A stretch of DNA of 64,000 bases from Myxocyprinus asiaticus (taxonomy: Eukaryota > Chordata > Actinopteri > Cypriniformes > Catostomidae), in the NCBI RefSeq assembly GCF_019703515.2, contig NC_059372.1:11579492-11643491 (forward strand), in the 5' to 3' direction. The notes under the pieces were generated by a model. That model made no database searches. It saw nothing but the letters and a program-made list of their open reading frames with translations, and was not told the origin of the DNA. Shown in pieces: positions 24,835 through 40,600 of the stretch. The position numbers and the translations under genes are program-made. The stretch's first letter is position 1; every line of letters starts with the position of its first letter.

Positions 24835-24838
<4 letters not shown>
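23974..24838 (+). mobile_element. Tc1/mariner element B, 5'-truncated
   Basis: From about 24025 the plus strand encodes the middle and C-terminal part of a Tc1 transposase: WRPGEAFKPQGLTPTVKFGG, GSVMIWGCFSKVGIGQI, then after a stop at 24249 VWMEDHRIKILSWLAQSPDL and NPIENFWNVIKRK. The last contains the catalytic SPDLNPIE region (third acidic residue). The right terminal inverted repeat ends near 24838 (CAGTGGTCTCTTAATTTTATCC). The 5' end is replaced by a 34-base inverted copy of its own 24087-24120 segment at 23974-24007, joined to L1 copy B. The transposase is not intact. Confidence 0.82.

Positions 24839-24885
<47 letters not shown>
24839..24885. repeat. (TA)n tract between two Tc1 elements
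   Basis: A run of about 24 TA units separates Tc1 elements B and C. Tc1 elements insert at TA, so the tract is a natural target and may also have grown from target duplications. Confidence 0.85.
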
Positions 24886-24888
<3 letters not shown>

Positions 24889-25801
24889 TGGTGGCCAAAA
24901 GTTTGGAATAATGTACAGATTTTGCTCTTATGGAAATAAAAATTGGTACTTTTATTCACCAAAGTGGCACTCAACTGATCACAATGTATAGTCAGGACAT
25001 TAATAACGTGAAAAATTACTATTACAATTTGAAAAAAAAAATTCAGAACTTCTTAAACTACTTCAAAGATTTCTCATCAAAAAATCCTCCACGTGCAGCA
25101 ATGACAGCAATGCAGATCCTTGACATTCTAGCTGTCAGTTTGTCCAAATACTTAAGTGACATTTCACCCCACGCTTCCTGTAGCACTTGTCAGGCATTTC
25201 TCACGCACCTTACAGTCTAGCTGATCCCACAAAAGCTCAATGGGGGTTAAGATCCATAACACTCTTTTCCAATTATTTGTTGTCCAATGTCTGTTTCTTT
25301 GCCCACTCTAACCTTTTATTTTTGTTTTTCTGTTTCAAAAGTGGCTTTTTCTTTGCAATTCTTCCCACAAGGCCTGCACCCCTGAGTCTTCTCTTTACTG
25401 TTGTACATGAAACTGGTGTTGAGCGGGTAGAATTCAATGAAGCCGTCAGCTGAGGACATGCGAGGCATCTATTTCTCAAACTAGAGACTCTGATGTATTT
25501 ATCCTCTTGTTTAGTTGAACATCTGGCCTTCCACATCTCTTTCTGTCCTTGTTAGAGCCAGTTGTCCTTTGTCTTTGAAGACTGTAGTGTACACCTTTGT
25601 ATGAAATCTTCAGTTTTTTTTAACCAAATTAACAATTTAGCGTGATTTCTCAAGGATAATGTGTTGAGTGATGGCTGCTGGAAATGGGGCCTGTCTAGAT
25701 TTGATCAAAAATTATTTTTATAATTATTTTATATTATTTTTTGAAGAAATCCTCACTATGCAACATTTTTCCCAAGTGCCTAAAACTTTTGCCCAGAATT
25801 G
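24886..25801 (-). mobile_element. Tc1/mariner element C, internally deleted
   Basis: The inverted ends CACTGGTGGCCAAAAGTTT (left) and AATTCTGGGCAAAAGTTTT (right, complemented) are flanked by TA on both sides. The minus strand at 25536-25273 encodes part of a transposase N-terminal DNA-binding region, including SLRNRCLACPQLTASLN and TVKRRLRGAGLVGRIA, a helix-turn-helix style found in fish Tc1. The catalytic domain is missing. At 916 bases the copy is shorter than the usual 1.3-1.6 kb, so it is an internally deleted, non-autonomous copy. Confidence 0.8.
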
Positions 25802-28287
<2,486 letters not shown>

Positions 28288-30436
28288 TCACCAGTGGCTC
28301 TGAGAACAGTTTATAATGGACATTGGCGGTCTCTCATTGATGTATTGGAATTTTGATGGCACTGGCACAACACTGCCACTAAACACACAGGGCTGGTTAC
28401 CTATGTCTTGGCAGGAGTAGGAGTAGGACCATGCCTTTGATCTTTGCTTGTGATCTTTCTTGTACTTCATACGACGATTTTGGAACCAGATTTTAATCTG
28501 GTGGTCAGTGAGCTTCAGGAGAGCAGCCATTTCAAGCCTGCGTGAGCGACACAGGTAAGCGCTAAAGTGAAACTCCTTCTCTAGCTCAAGCAGCTGGGAA
28601 GAGGTGAATGCTACACGTGGCCGTTTACTGTTACAAAAACCACCATCCCTTACTCTCTTTAGAGAACTTGCTTCACCAATGCTGTACCTGGAATCACCTG
28701 GAAAACATGCAGATAAAAGCAACTGTAGAATTACGGCATGTCTGACATTGGACAAATATGCATTGAGTAAATGTTCTCCTCCCAGGCTCAGAAAGTGAAC
28801 AGAACTCTCATCCCAAACTATTAACCACGATAATAAGCTTCAGACTGTAATAAGAACAAATTACAGATGTATAGCATAGTCTTTCTTGTTGTCTGAACTA
28901 TGGTGAAAAAATGTAGCATGACATCCTACATACAAATCCAGTTTAAACCCCCAGTGATAAATCAGCATACTGAGAATACAGCACACTATCTGTGGGCAGA
29001 CCACTGTTGGTAGACTAATCACTCAGTTAATTATCCATTCCCTATTATTTCTACTGTGGTTGGATTCCTAATGATTTGTGCATGGATTATTTTTCATTCA
29101 TTGTCCTAATTATCAGTGTAAGTTTTTCAAGTAGTGACCTGAAATCCATCTTAATTGTCAAAATGTTCTATTACTGTACAGTTTGATTGAAATCCTCCCA
29201 TACTTATATTTACCATGTCAATATTTTTTCAGTGACATTCTGTACACTGCGTGCACCACCTCAGCCTAATTTAAAAAATATATATATATTTTGGAGAACT
29301 TATTCACCAATGTGAATGTATGGATGTAGCTTAGGCTAAAAAATTATTTGTCTTATCTTTGTACATTATTTTCTTTGTGACCCAGAAGAGCTTAGCTTCA
29401 GACAATTTCAAATGAAGACTTTTTTAATGCTCTTTAGTAAAGTTTAAACTTAACCAAGTTTAGAGAACATCTGGCTGTCTCAAGAAAATATTATTTCCTT
29501 ACAAGTGCTCTTCTTCTTTTTCAAAATATGTTTCACACACTGAAACATTATAACTACTGTTTGGCAACATTTCAAATTCTCTGTAGTTCAGAGATATTTG
29601 TTTCATTGTATTTACAGTTCTGTCAATAAGTGATAAGCATTTATGAATGTATAAATGCCAATTTCTTGTGTTTACTCATCTTTAAATTAAAATAACCTTA
29701 ATTGATCAAAATGGATCTTAGCTTTAGACAAGGCTTAGGTGTTGGAATGCATACTTAGCCAAGTTTGAATTTTTGCCTATACTTCTGAGCTCATTTTCAA
29801 TTTAAGAGGGAAGGAAAAACACTGATAATTGATTAATCACTGTGGTTCTCATTGATTTCAGTCTTTGACATCAGTGTCTAAGTGACAAATCACATTGACA
29901 TACAACCAAATCTGACAAAGTTGTTATTTGTTATCGACTAAAATATGGCCGACTGATCAGATTAACTGTATTTATAAACATTACAAATCAATACCTAATT
30001 TTAATCCAAAACGAGTTCTCTCACCTGATTCCCTAACATTAATGGAGCTCAAGGGTATAGCTGGTTGTGCCTCTCTCATCTGCTTGGTTGAAAAGCAGAA
30101 AGTTGACAGCTTGTCCCCCTTGTCTCTTTCCATAGTATTCACATAAAAAGGTCCTCCCTTCTCCATGTCCACGGAACTGATGTTAGGTGCTTCATTCGTG
30201 GGGTGGATGACATCAGCAGAGGGGAAATAGGAAGGTTTTTGAAAGTTCCACACATGGCCTTCATAATGTCTTGTCAAATGCTTGTTTTCTTCACCAGGTT
30301 GTGTCCATACAGAGCTGCTCTCCTGCAGAACACAAGGGGAGAATTGTTGCTCCATGAAAAGATGAGATTTATTGCAATATATCTTGTGCAAGTTGGCATT
30401 GTTAATGAGATATTCGTGAGAAAAAACCTTTTGCAT
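28288..30436 (-). CDS. hoxc3a: Homeobox protein Hox-C3a
   Basis: A group-3 homeodomain transcription factor in two exons: 30436-30025 and 28697-28288, intron 1327 bases, donor AG|GTGAGA, acceptor TTTTCCAG. The splice falls in phase 1 and rebuilds a Gly codon, giving 273 residues. The start is supported by the MQK opening shared by vertebrate Hox3 proteins; Met28 is an alternative. The homeodomain (about 161-220) keeps W48, F49, N51, R53 and the Hox3-like RRMKYKKD end. It is divergent elsewhere: PRVAF in the N-terminal arm, FSAYL, and DH at positions 42-43. The PBX-binding hexapeptide is not recognisable: FCFSTKQM near residues 113-120 may be its remnant without the Trp. It is shorter than typical Hox3 proteins (about 400 residues). 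It is the most 3' Hox gene visible, 13.5 kb from hoxc4a, which fits HoxC3. Confidence 0.87.
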
Positions 30437-31675
30437 CTCTAAAAGTCCTGATCACTCGGGTTGGATTATTGATCACACAAGGTGTAGGAAAAACATAAAC
30501 GTTCACTCACTCGAGTCTTTGATGTTTTTTTTTTTTTTTTTTTTTTTTGCCAACAAGGGTAAACAACGTAGTCACGTGAGTGTCGCCTCCAATAGCCTCG
30601 CGCACACAGGGCTTAAGTTGTGAAGTGCTCGAAAGCAACCAAACGAGGATTCAGTTTTCCCACTGCACTCTTCAACTATTTTGCGAAACCAGAAGTTATA
30701 CCAGCAATGCTCAGGCATTGGGAGGGGGGCAGAGAGAGAGAGAGAGAGAGATCCAGTTAAAAAGAAAAAAGGCGGGCATGTCTGGGATCGCTTTTCCTTA
30801 TTTTCGCCACAATGGATTGCAGAAAACAAACTTCGTTTCTGTGATAATGCATTTATAATGAGTGTTTGTAACCTTGAAAGACTGACTTTTCAGTCCTCTT
30901 GTGGTAGGTATTTAAAAATAATCGACTTTTTTTTTATATCGATTTTAACTAATTATTCCTATAATACACTGCACAAACCAGCAGCACCATAAGTGTTGTG
31001 TTATGTATTTTTTTATTTATTTTTTTCTTTTAGTTTGCAATCAGCCATGAAGAGGAGTTAGCAATGGTTCTTATTTTTTTAAATTGACAGCAGTGTACTA
31101 CATTGTTTGTTTTTCTCCGTCGTCACTGATGTATTATGAAAAGCATAACGGTCTGTGAATTCTGCTCGAAAAAATCCAGCACACATGTTAAGCGTTACAA
31201 GTTAATGCTAAGGACGTTTTTAAACATTTACTGACGTGCTGCGACAGTTCTTTTCGTTTTTGCATGGTGAAAATCCACATCAATAAAATCATGGGTGTGG
31301 TCAAACAAAGGGATTTTGACTATCACTGCTGAACTGATAATGCATGTAAAAAATAATCATGTCTTAAAGAGTAATGATATTATTGACTTTTCCAGTGAGA
31401 GAAAACAGCTGCAAAGACTGCCCTCGTGTAACCAAAGCAATAATTTCGATTGGTCATCTATAGTTAGAATTGCATTATCTACTATTTAAAGCAATGCCTT
31501 GATGAACAAAGAGCAGTAACAGCCCAGATTTGCCCTAAACAGGGAATAATAGGGCAATACAAAGGACTTCAGAAACTTGTTAAAGTCGAGTAATGTGTTG
31601 TTTCAAAGTAACGTTAAACAATTTGTCACAAAACCAAATAGCTTTAATTTCACAATATAAATAGCCTTTGTTCTC

Positions 31676-31683
31676 TGACGTCA
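31676..31683. promoter_or_regulatory. Palindromic CRE-like site upstream of hoxc3a
   Basis: A perfect TGACGTCA lies 1.24 kb upstream of the hoxc3a start codon, next to a CTTTGTTC (Sox/TCF-like) motif at 31666-31673 and a TATAAATA stretch. CREB/ATF factors bind such sites. Function here is an inference from motif and position only. Confidence 0.25.
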
Positions 31684-34600
31684 TATAGCGGATGGAATGG
31701 AAGGACGAGGGTCATTACTGAAGGTTTACTATTCAGCACCTAAGCTGCCCGGGCAGCTGTAAGGATTTACTTTTAGCCCATTACGCGAATTAAAACAACT
31801 CCTTAATTAATACACTATAGCCTACATAAAACATTCACGTTGATGTTAGTATCCCCGTAGTAAAGGGTAACAAAATTCTGTGTGAAATGAGTCTTAACAT
31901 GAAAGACATCACCCATCGTTACAGCAATGTGAAATCTGTGTCTCGAACTTGTGATTAATTGTGCACAAGGACTAGTCCCTTTTCATTTACTCTCCCAGTG
32001 CCTTGTTTAAATATTTACTCAGACACTCAGCTATGTCAACGACATGTCTAACGTATTTTTTAAAAATTCTCTCAACGATTCACTCTGTTTCTTTTAATTT
32101 AGGCATAGTATTTGTTCAGGTTTATAAAGAGCTTAGAGGTAGGATTAGGTTGGGAGCTAAGAGCTTCCAAGACTCTAGTGTGGAGGAGCAAGTTCAGTAT
32201 GGGCAGGTAGCACATGTGCAAGGTTAACTTGGACACTCTATAAAAACAATCACATGTAAATTTGGAGTGTAAGGACAGCGCCAATCGCTTAAACACGCAC
32301 AGTCTTCTCGCCTCTGAACATGTAAAAGGCTTATCTTTCATTTGGAATACATGTAGTCAGGCCATAACGAACCGTTCATATGCTGTTTATTAAAGAAGAA
32401 TATCAAGAAGCCATGGGCTATCCTCTTTGGTTGTAAGGCAAAATCAATCTTGTTTTAAGAACGATTTGTTATTTTGAGTTCAGTGAATTGCTGTCACAAG
32501 CCTTGTCAAATAGAAGCATTCACTATGCATATTACAAGTCCGGCATCTGCCGAGCTGCAGCGCCATTAACATGAAATATTACTGCGTCCGAGTGTGCATG
32601 GAATGCAAGTGTACTCATACTATAACCACAGATGAATTATATATCCAATAAATGCTATTAAAACCATCTTCGATGATGTTGACCAACATGCTTCTGTGTT
32701 CTATTGTTATGTGGTCTAACAAATAATACAAATGTTTATTATTATGATGATTATTATTATCGATGTTCATGGTGGTGTAGGTTAAGGGAAGGGTTTTTTT
32801 TATCCCTTGTACCTTTCATATTTCTAACTCTTACCGTATTGTTTGAAAGTCGTCTGTGATCTTGGGAATTTTCCAATTAAGGTAAGTTTGTTCCCTTGTC
32901 TCATGCCGCTGGGTCCATTCACTAAATCTAAAAAGGAATCTTTGATGTAGTGGCTCAGCAAGACCATAACTCAGCGCCTCCGCCGGTACACTACAATTCT
33001 CAGTGAACTCTGTTTGAACCACGTTGCTAGCAATAAATCATTTTTCTTTCTGTCACAAAAGCGCGCCGGTCGCTCTGGGTGTCAACCTTTTTATAATTCC
33101 TCCCTACCTTCTGCGCTCTTGTGGTTGCTGATACAAACAGCTGCATAAAACATCGATAAAAACATCGCTGTAGCAATTTAATGCAAAAATATCTCATCTA
33201 AAGAGGCTAAAAACGAGAATAAGGCAAAAGTGGGTAATAATAGACAAATGAAGCGAATGCACATAGGGCCATGGGTTGTGACGTAACCTAAAATTGTTTG
33301 AGGAAAAAAAAAAGCCTCAACTTCTGTATGGGTTGATCTGATCTTAGAATGAATGTAAGCTGGCTGGTAATTTTGAAACTCTGTACTGGAGGGTAGAGTT
33401 TAAAAAAATAAAAAATAATGGTATTCTTTAATCAGTTTTTTTTTCCATTAGTACGTAGGTACATTTGAAATCCACAAGTACCTTAATACTTTTGCTTTTC
33501 ATAAAAGCATCACAGTCTTCTCATTGTTTCTGCGCAACGCAACGGATTAATTTATTCAATAAACATTAGTAATATAATGAGATTTTGAAGCAGCATAGGA
33601 GAGATAAGAGAGTGAATCTAGGAAAGGGTTTTAACGAGCAGAGGATGTTGTCGGTTATAACGATGCATACAAATGGGCCTATCTCTGAAGAGCAGAAAAT
33701 TGATGTATATCTTCGGTGCCCTGCGTTGCTGTAAACAATCTGTACCTAAATAAAAGGACTGAAATTTACATTGATCTCTGAAGTATTCCTGAGACTTGAG
33801 CTGCGGCCATTTTTTTTTTTTTTTTAAAAAGAGCTTCAGTTGAGGGTCTGCTGCTCAGTTAGCTCAATTATAATTGTTCATTATTGTTTCCCCCTTTTCT
33901 TACTTTCAAGTGGACCATGTTCCCAGTATCCAGTGATGCCAAATTACTCGACAGCTCACACCACGTCAATTTAGTCGACTATTAAAAACATAAAAGTAGG
34001 AAATATGGAAAATGAATAGGCTACAATCCATACAATGTCACAATTTGTTAAAAGTTATCTTGATAATGTACGACATAACTCTACCAAGTATACTTTAGCT
34101 TTAAATGTAGTTGTTTCTGCACATTCAAGACAGAACAAACTCTGGTGAACTCATAGATAAAATGATACCTGCCACTATGTATGTCAATGGGTCTTTGTTG
34201 AAATACAAAGTTTTGCGTTTTATTTTTGAGTAATCTACACCTTTACCAATTCTTATAAGCAATTGAACTGAATATTGAATTACTGTCATTGTCTGAGTTG
34301 TGGCTGTGCTCACACCAAATATCAGACAAATGTCATGGATGCTGGCGTTGAGGAACAGGAGCTCATTTCTAATAAAGTAACTATTGTTTAAAAAGTAATT
34401 GAACATTTCTCTTTGTCCATCCCAAGCTAAAGTTGTCCAACGGCTTTGCGCATGAATGAGCTGTGAGGTTTACCGTTGGCAATTAAATATTGTCAATAAG
34501 ATCTACGAATATCCAAACTACGAATGCCATTTCTCTTTAGAAAAGATGACATTAATCATTGCGACGCAGCAGCACGTCTAGTGACCTTCTCATGACCGCA

Positions 34601-37600
34601 TATGTTTAGACACATTGCAGACACCCCGGAGGCCTGGACAATAGCCTCAATAACACAATTCTACATCTATACCGTGACACTGGGAACTTCTCAGTTGCAC
34701 CAAGGGAATCTTTCTTTTAGGCTTTGAGAGCAGTCAGCCAATGTGATTTGACAATGAATATAGAGTTTTAAATTTATAACTCTCACACTAAATAATTGTT
34801 TATTTGTGTATTTATTTATTTATAAACTACTAAAACTGGGTGAACATAATTTTTCTCAATGTCATGGTATCACATGTGGCTACTTAGAGTGCCCCTTTGT
34901 ATTATTGGGTGTTATAGATTCATCCTGAAACACAACATGTAACAACGTCACATTAGATTTGGATGAGTAGGAGAAGTGATTTTACATAACTTTCAAGATT
35001 CTTCCGTCTTGTTGCAAATGTGTCATGGGACCTGTAACCTGTGTTAACACTAGATGAGAACACTCTGAAATATCAGCTCTTACATTCATTTTCCCACCTC
35101 TAGTTGTCCTTTAGGCCCGTTTACTTTAGTTAAAAGGACGGAAGTTTAAGAGCAAACCAGTCTCATGAAAAGGCATTAAGATTAATGCTTATTAATATTA
35201 TGCCCTTACCTAAACCCCTTATCTAAACCTAGCCGATCAGTAGAGTGTGTAAACAAGACTGGAAGCTGTTGTGTGTGACAGAAGCAAGTAATAGCGACGT
35301 CATTGGCTGTAGTGAAAGTCGTACGAATTCATACGAGTGCAGTCCTGCTATATCATACAAATAAGCCATATTTAGAAAAGTCACATGAATCCTTACGATT
35401 TCGCTGTGAGAGTGTGTAGGAAAGAGAGCACTTAAAACACCAGATGCTCACAGGTGGCCCTTCATCCATATGTCGACCCTTCTGAGTTTTAAACTGCATG
35501 TGCCACTCGTTTCTGTGCCAGATACATAGAGATTTGATTCTTCATGTGTAGTGCAACTTTAGAGACGGAGATAAAGGCTACAGACTTGATAAAAAACTAA
35601 TTTGATAAAATCTTCTGTAAAATTCTAACCTTTTTTGTAGGTAAGGGATGTTTTACTCAGGGATGCAGACTACTCACCTTTCAGCTAAAACCACCTTTTC
35701 TGAAGCTAAGTTGCTCAAATTGCTTGGTAAAATTTTCAAAAATTTTCTTAAAATCACTTGAAACGTGTTACTTTAAGCTTAAAAACTTAAAAAAAGCTTT
35801 AAATACAACAAACAAATCAACTAAAAATTCACATCTGGAACACCTGCTATGGTTTTCTCACCTTTTTTTCCTCTCATGAGTTTGCATGCCTGTTTACTAT
35901 TCCGTAAACGACTCTCCTGGCAACTTGAACCAATCACAGTATCACTCATCTCTCTCAAGACACTTATCTTCAATAATCCAGTAATAAATAAATATATAGT
36001 TTATTTAAGAATAAAAATAATTATGTGTCTGTGATGAATAGTTATTTTTGTAATAATAAACAGTCAGTAGCCTCATTAAAGACTATCTTCAAACCGATTT
36101 TTATTTCAATATGTTGAGGCAGTAGTGATCTAAAGTTTTAGTGTAACCTTTGTCGGGAATAATGTACGTTTTACCAGCTATTGGTCGGGTTTCCCAAAAA
36201 ATGCTGAAAATCAGGCTATACGTTATTGTACGAAGGGACAAAAAAAAAAAAAAAAAAAAGGAAGAAAAGAAAACAAAGACCAAGAACAGTCACTCAAACA
36301 GGGTCATTCAAATTTCAGGTGTTAACATTTATTTATTTATTAAAAAATAAAAAATAAAATAAAAACTGTTGCAGGATCTCAAATTATTTACTTATGCTTA
36401 TTAAAGTATCCATGTATAAAGTTATATCCTGTCTGTCTGGTAATTTTAGGGGCCTATCACGTGGTATGCATAAACTGCGCTGTCCTTTAAAGGCTATTTT
36501 TGCAAACGATTTTTTGTTGTTCTCCGAAATAGTGGCTTTGCAATAATCATAATGCATTGTTTATATTGTTTGTGTATTTTGTCTCCGAATAAACTGTGAA
36601 GGCAAGCGAAAAGACCCAGATCCAAAGATTAAGTTACACGTAGTTAGGAGTAATCAAGGGCTCTCGTTAATTTACGAACGTTTTCGCGTACTAAATAACG
36701 GAAACGTGCTTTAGAGATTAGTTACTACTGACGCGCTACTAACGTTCTAGAGCTTCGGAAACCCGGACCTTGTTAATGACAATAAATAAAATAAAAATTG
36801 TTGGGTTCACTGAACACTCCAAAGAAGACTCAAGAAATTATCTTTGCCAATGTCGCAAACCTTCCACCACTTTAGTGGTGCGTTTTCTGTAGCTGCAGAA
36901 ATCGACGTGAATCTATCCACGAAGTTTTCATCCGGGCATATAAGATATTTTAGAATGAAAATCACAGAGCCGTTTTCCTTGGCCTAGCCAAACTGTGGAA
37001 TGTTTTGAATTTTTGTCCTGTGGTCCTCTCTCTCGGTCTGCTTTCGTTTGAGTAGCCATTAGGCATAGCTTCTGAGGTCATGTTGAGGGTAAAGGTTAAG
37101 GGGCAAGACATCAGAACAAAGATTATGGAGATGAGCCCTATGCAGACAATCTATACTCATGCTTTTCGTTTGAGTAAAATATAGATAAAACATCACAAAA
37201 AGTGCGAAAGTTTAATGCATGGATAGGCAATGGCATAGGACGCCTATCCATGGAAAAGATGTATATTTACCAGTTCATGAGTAAAGCGTACAGTCAATAT
37301 CAGGGCTGCTACCTTTCTGCAAAATAACACGATGACCCCGGATTAAACCTTTTTGCGTCGTTTACCACGTCTCAGTTTACACAGAGTACCTCGTAACAAT
37401 GCTAAGAACTGAGACCTTTCATCACTAACTTAATTACATTGAGAAGACACTTATCTTACAAAAGGGGTTGACAAAATGTATTTTAGAATAAAAAGACAAA
37501 TAAGAATATATTCAGTGGGCTGCTTTATAGAACAATTACTTATACACGTGGTTACACCTTTTGTATTGTTCTGGGAGTGTTGTTTATTAATAAAAGATGT

Positions 37601-40600
37601 ATAACAGTGGTTCTCAATCCTGGTCCGGGAGTACCACAGTATTGTGGTATCTGACACCCAGTTTAGTTTATGGGTCACTTACTAATGAGCTGATGAGATG
37701 AATCTAGTGTGTTAAATAAGGGAGACATTCAAAATGTGTCCACGCCAAGAACACTCGCTTTGAGTGGGTGTTTCAGTACTGTGAAATCACAACTCCACTC
37801 CATTTTACGACTGCATAAGTCTCTTAAGGTTGCATCAGTATTTGTTTTTGAGATTCAGTTAATGGATGCGATTTTAAGACTTTCCACAGATTCGACGGCA
37901 ATAAATAACACCAAAATACCAGACTGTGTATTTAATATCATAACTCACTGAACGATGAATTCCTCTCCGATTCTTATTTTAGCACTTGTTGCTTTGAAAC
38001 GATGCTTGTTATATGCTGCTTATATTCGGTAAATTGTATAGATACTGTGTCACTAACTTTACAAGTGTGAGAAAGACACTGGTGAAACTTGAAAATCCCA
38101 ATCAGCGACAGAGACCCTGTAAAAAGTCAAACTGTGCAGTTAACCTATTGTTGCAGGAGCTGGTTCTTCCTGATCTGACCTTAAACGATTTATTTCATTG
38201 ATGCAATCTTTTTTAAGTTAGGTTGATTCAGTCATATTAATTTTTTTTTTTTTTTTATTTTTTTTTACTTGAATAAAATCAATTCATTCACATGTTAGCA
38301 CATGGAGCACATTTTTGGTTACCCGACAAACATTTTTACAGTGCAGGTTAGGACCAAAAGCCCAATTCACACTAATTAGCTACCTCATGTCATCAGTTAC
38401 AAAGTCTCTGATGTTTTACAATACCAGCCAATACAGAATCCGTCAGCTATTCTCATATCAAATGTATGTCTTGTGGTGTTATTAACATTGTTACAATTAC
38501 AGTATATAATTGGCAGTGTCAGGATCAGCATACACGCAGAAGAAAGTGTATTGATTAATTTCCCATGTCGTTGAAGTTTTGTTTCTTTGCCCAGTGGCTC
38601 GAAAGTAGAACTTCAGTGTGTACGTGCTATTATATTTTTAAGGTATGTTTCCATAAACCTCCTTACCTGAGTTGCACGCTAAATGTTAGATTAAATTAAT
38701 GAGAACTTTTAACCACTCGTTGGACTGTAACATGTAAGTATAAATAGACCCTTCCGCATCAGTGTACTGAAAAAAAAAAAAAAAAAAAAAAAAATGACTC
38801 AATGCACTTTACAAATGTGAACACTGCAAAGTGAATAAAAGCCATAATGTAGGCCTAAACAATGTTTACTATATTTAAAAGCAAATAGTTGATAATTTAG
38901 TCTACAGACAATAAGTTTAAATCTTACATGTCATAACGAATCATAACCAACACAATGAAAGGGGATAGATATTTTAATAAATGAATAATATATTCATTTG
39001 TGATCATCGTTGTGTTTTACACTAACTAACTAACTAACTGACTAACTAACTAACTAACTAACTAACTAAATTCGATAGAGCGGGTGGAGAGCCTCGATTC
39101 TGCAGACAGGTGAGTATCTTGTTGTTCAGTCTCTTCCTCCTCTTCTTCCTACAAAAGAAGGTCTAAAAGCCTAAGCACAACAATTGCTGCATGGCAGTCA
39201 CAGCACTTGGACGGGACAAATCATCAATCATTCAGGTGATGTATGGACACACATAAAGAAATGTCCACCTCCTCAGCGATACAGTTCACTACAGTGCGAA
39301 TGTGGTCGTAATTGTAGCCCTCTACTGTGTCCTTCTGTGATTTTTTATAAAGGGGGTTATAAAAAATGTGAAATGCCCACATTAAATGATCGTTACTGGG
39401 CTTCTTGACAATGATAACGTAACATTCAACATCATTGTGTGTTGAACTTTAATGTAGCCTTCACTGCTGATTATCAGCTGTCCATCCAAAGGAACACAGC
39501 TTTGAGTAAGAAATGCAAACGTTATAAGAATCCACGCTGAGTTAGTTAAAAATGTGCAATTTCTAGGGCTCACAGTCATTAATATCCGTTAAGTTTTACA
39601 TTTGAACATTTACATTCACTTTAACACTCCATACTTTTCTTCATTTATTCATTCACCAATTCTTTGTCACTTTCAGCGACTCAAAAATAAGACAGCCTCT
39701 ATAACACGACCGTGTTGAGATTTGTTTGTTTCGCAGTGTTTTCACCTTATCGCACTACTTCAGGTTGGGTCTCGAGGTTGTGGCGAAAGAGCACCATTGG
39801 GTCTGACAGCTCTTGATCGGTGTCTTTTTGTTCAGTGTTATAAGCAACGACCAAAGCGCTGGTTTTGGATACGATACTACCCCATCATTAAATAATATTC
39901 GATATAACTTAAAATGAACGTAAAAGAGTGATTTGCAACTTTATCAGAAAACTTAACTTTTTGCGCCATGTTGTTCACCCTGCTTAAATCACATAATTGG
40001 GATAAATCTGTCCTCTATATTTGTACACTTGTTTCATTACTGCATCCAAAGGCGTTTGATCAGTTATGAGATGAAGCAGAATCCCTACAATTTAACAAAA
40101 CACCTATACCAAACTTTCTTAAAGCATTTCTTAAATGACTGTCTCAAATCATTTCAAATAATCAAGTGTAAAATATAGGACTCTCTTAACATAAAATCTT
40201 AAAATATTTGGAATATTTAACATAAGTCTGCTTGTAATCTGATTTAGGCTACATATTTCAGCAACTAAATACAAAATAATATAAGCATTGCAGCATAGAT
40301 CCCTAAAGTAGTGTACTATCTGCCTTATCAAATCATAAAACTATGTTCCCCAAGCTAGGAAATCCATTCATATTTTAACATTAACTTTTTTTTTGTCCGA
40401 ACCTATTATACGTTAGGATCTTCTGCAAGTTACACACTTTTAGCAACCACGGCTCATTGCTTAAAAAAAAAAAAGTTTTGTCCGGTAACCTTATATAGTG
40501 CTTCAAGTGGTAATATGATTGAATGACCGGTTTTAGTCAATTTAAAAATAAAATTGAATATGACTGACAACCTGACTAAATTCGAATACACCAACGAAAG

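Noticed and set aside
39019..39069. Regular (CTAA)n repeat that could suggest an array
   Set aside because: Simple tetranucleotide microsatellite without spacers; no CRISPR array is expected or seen in this eukaryotic DNA.
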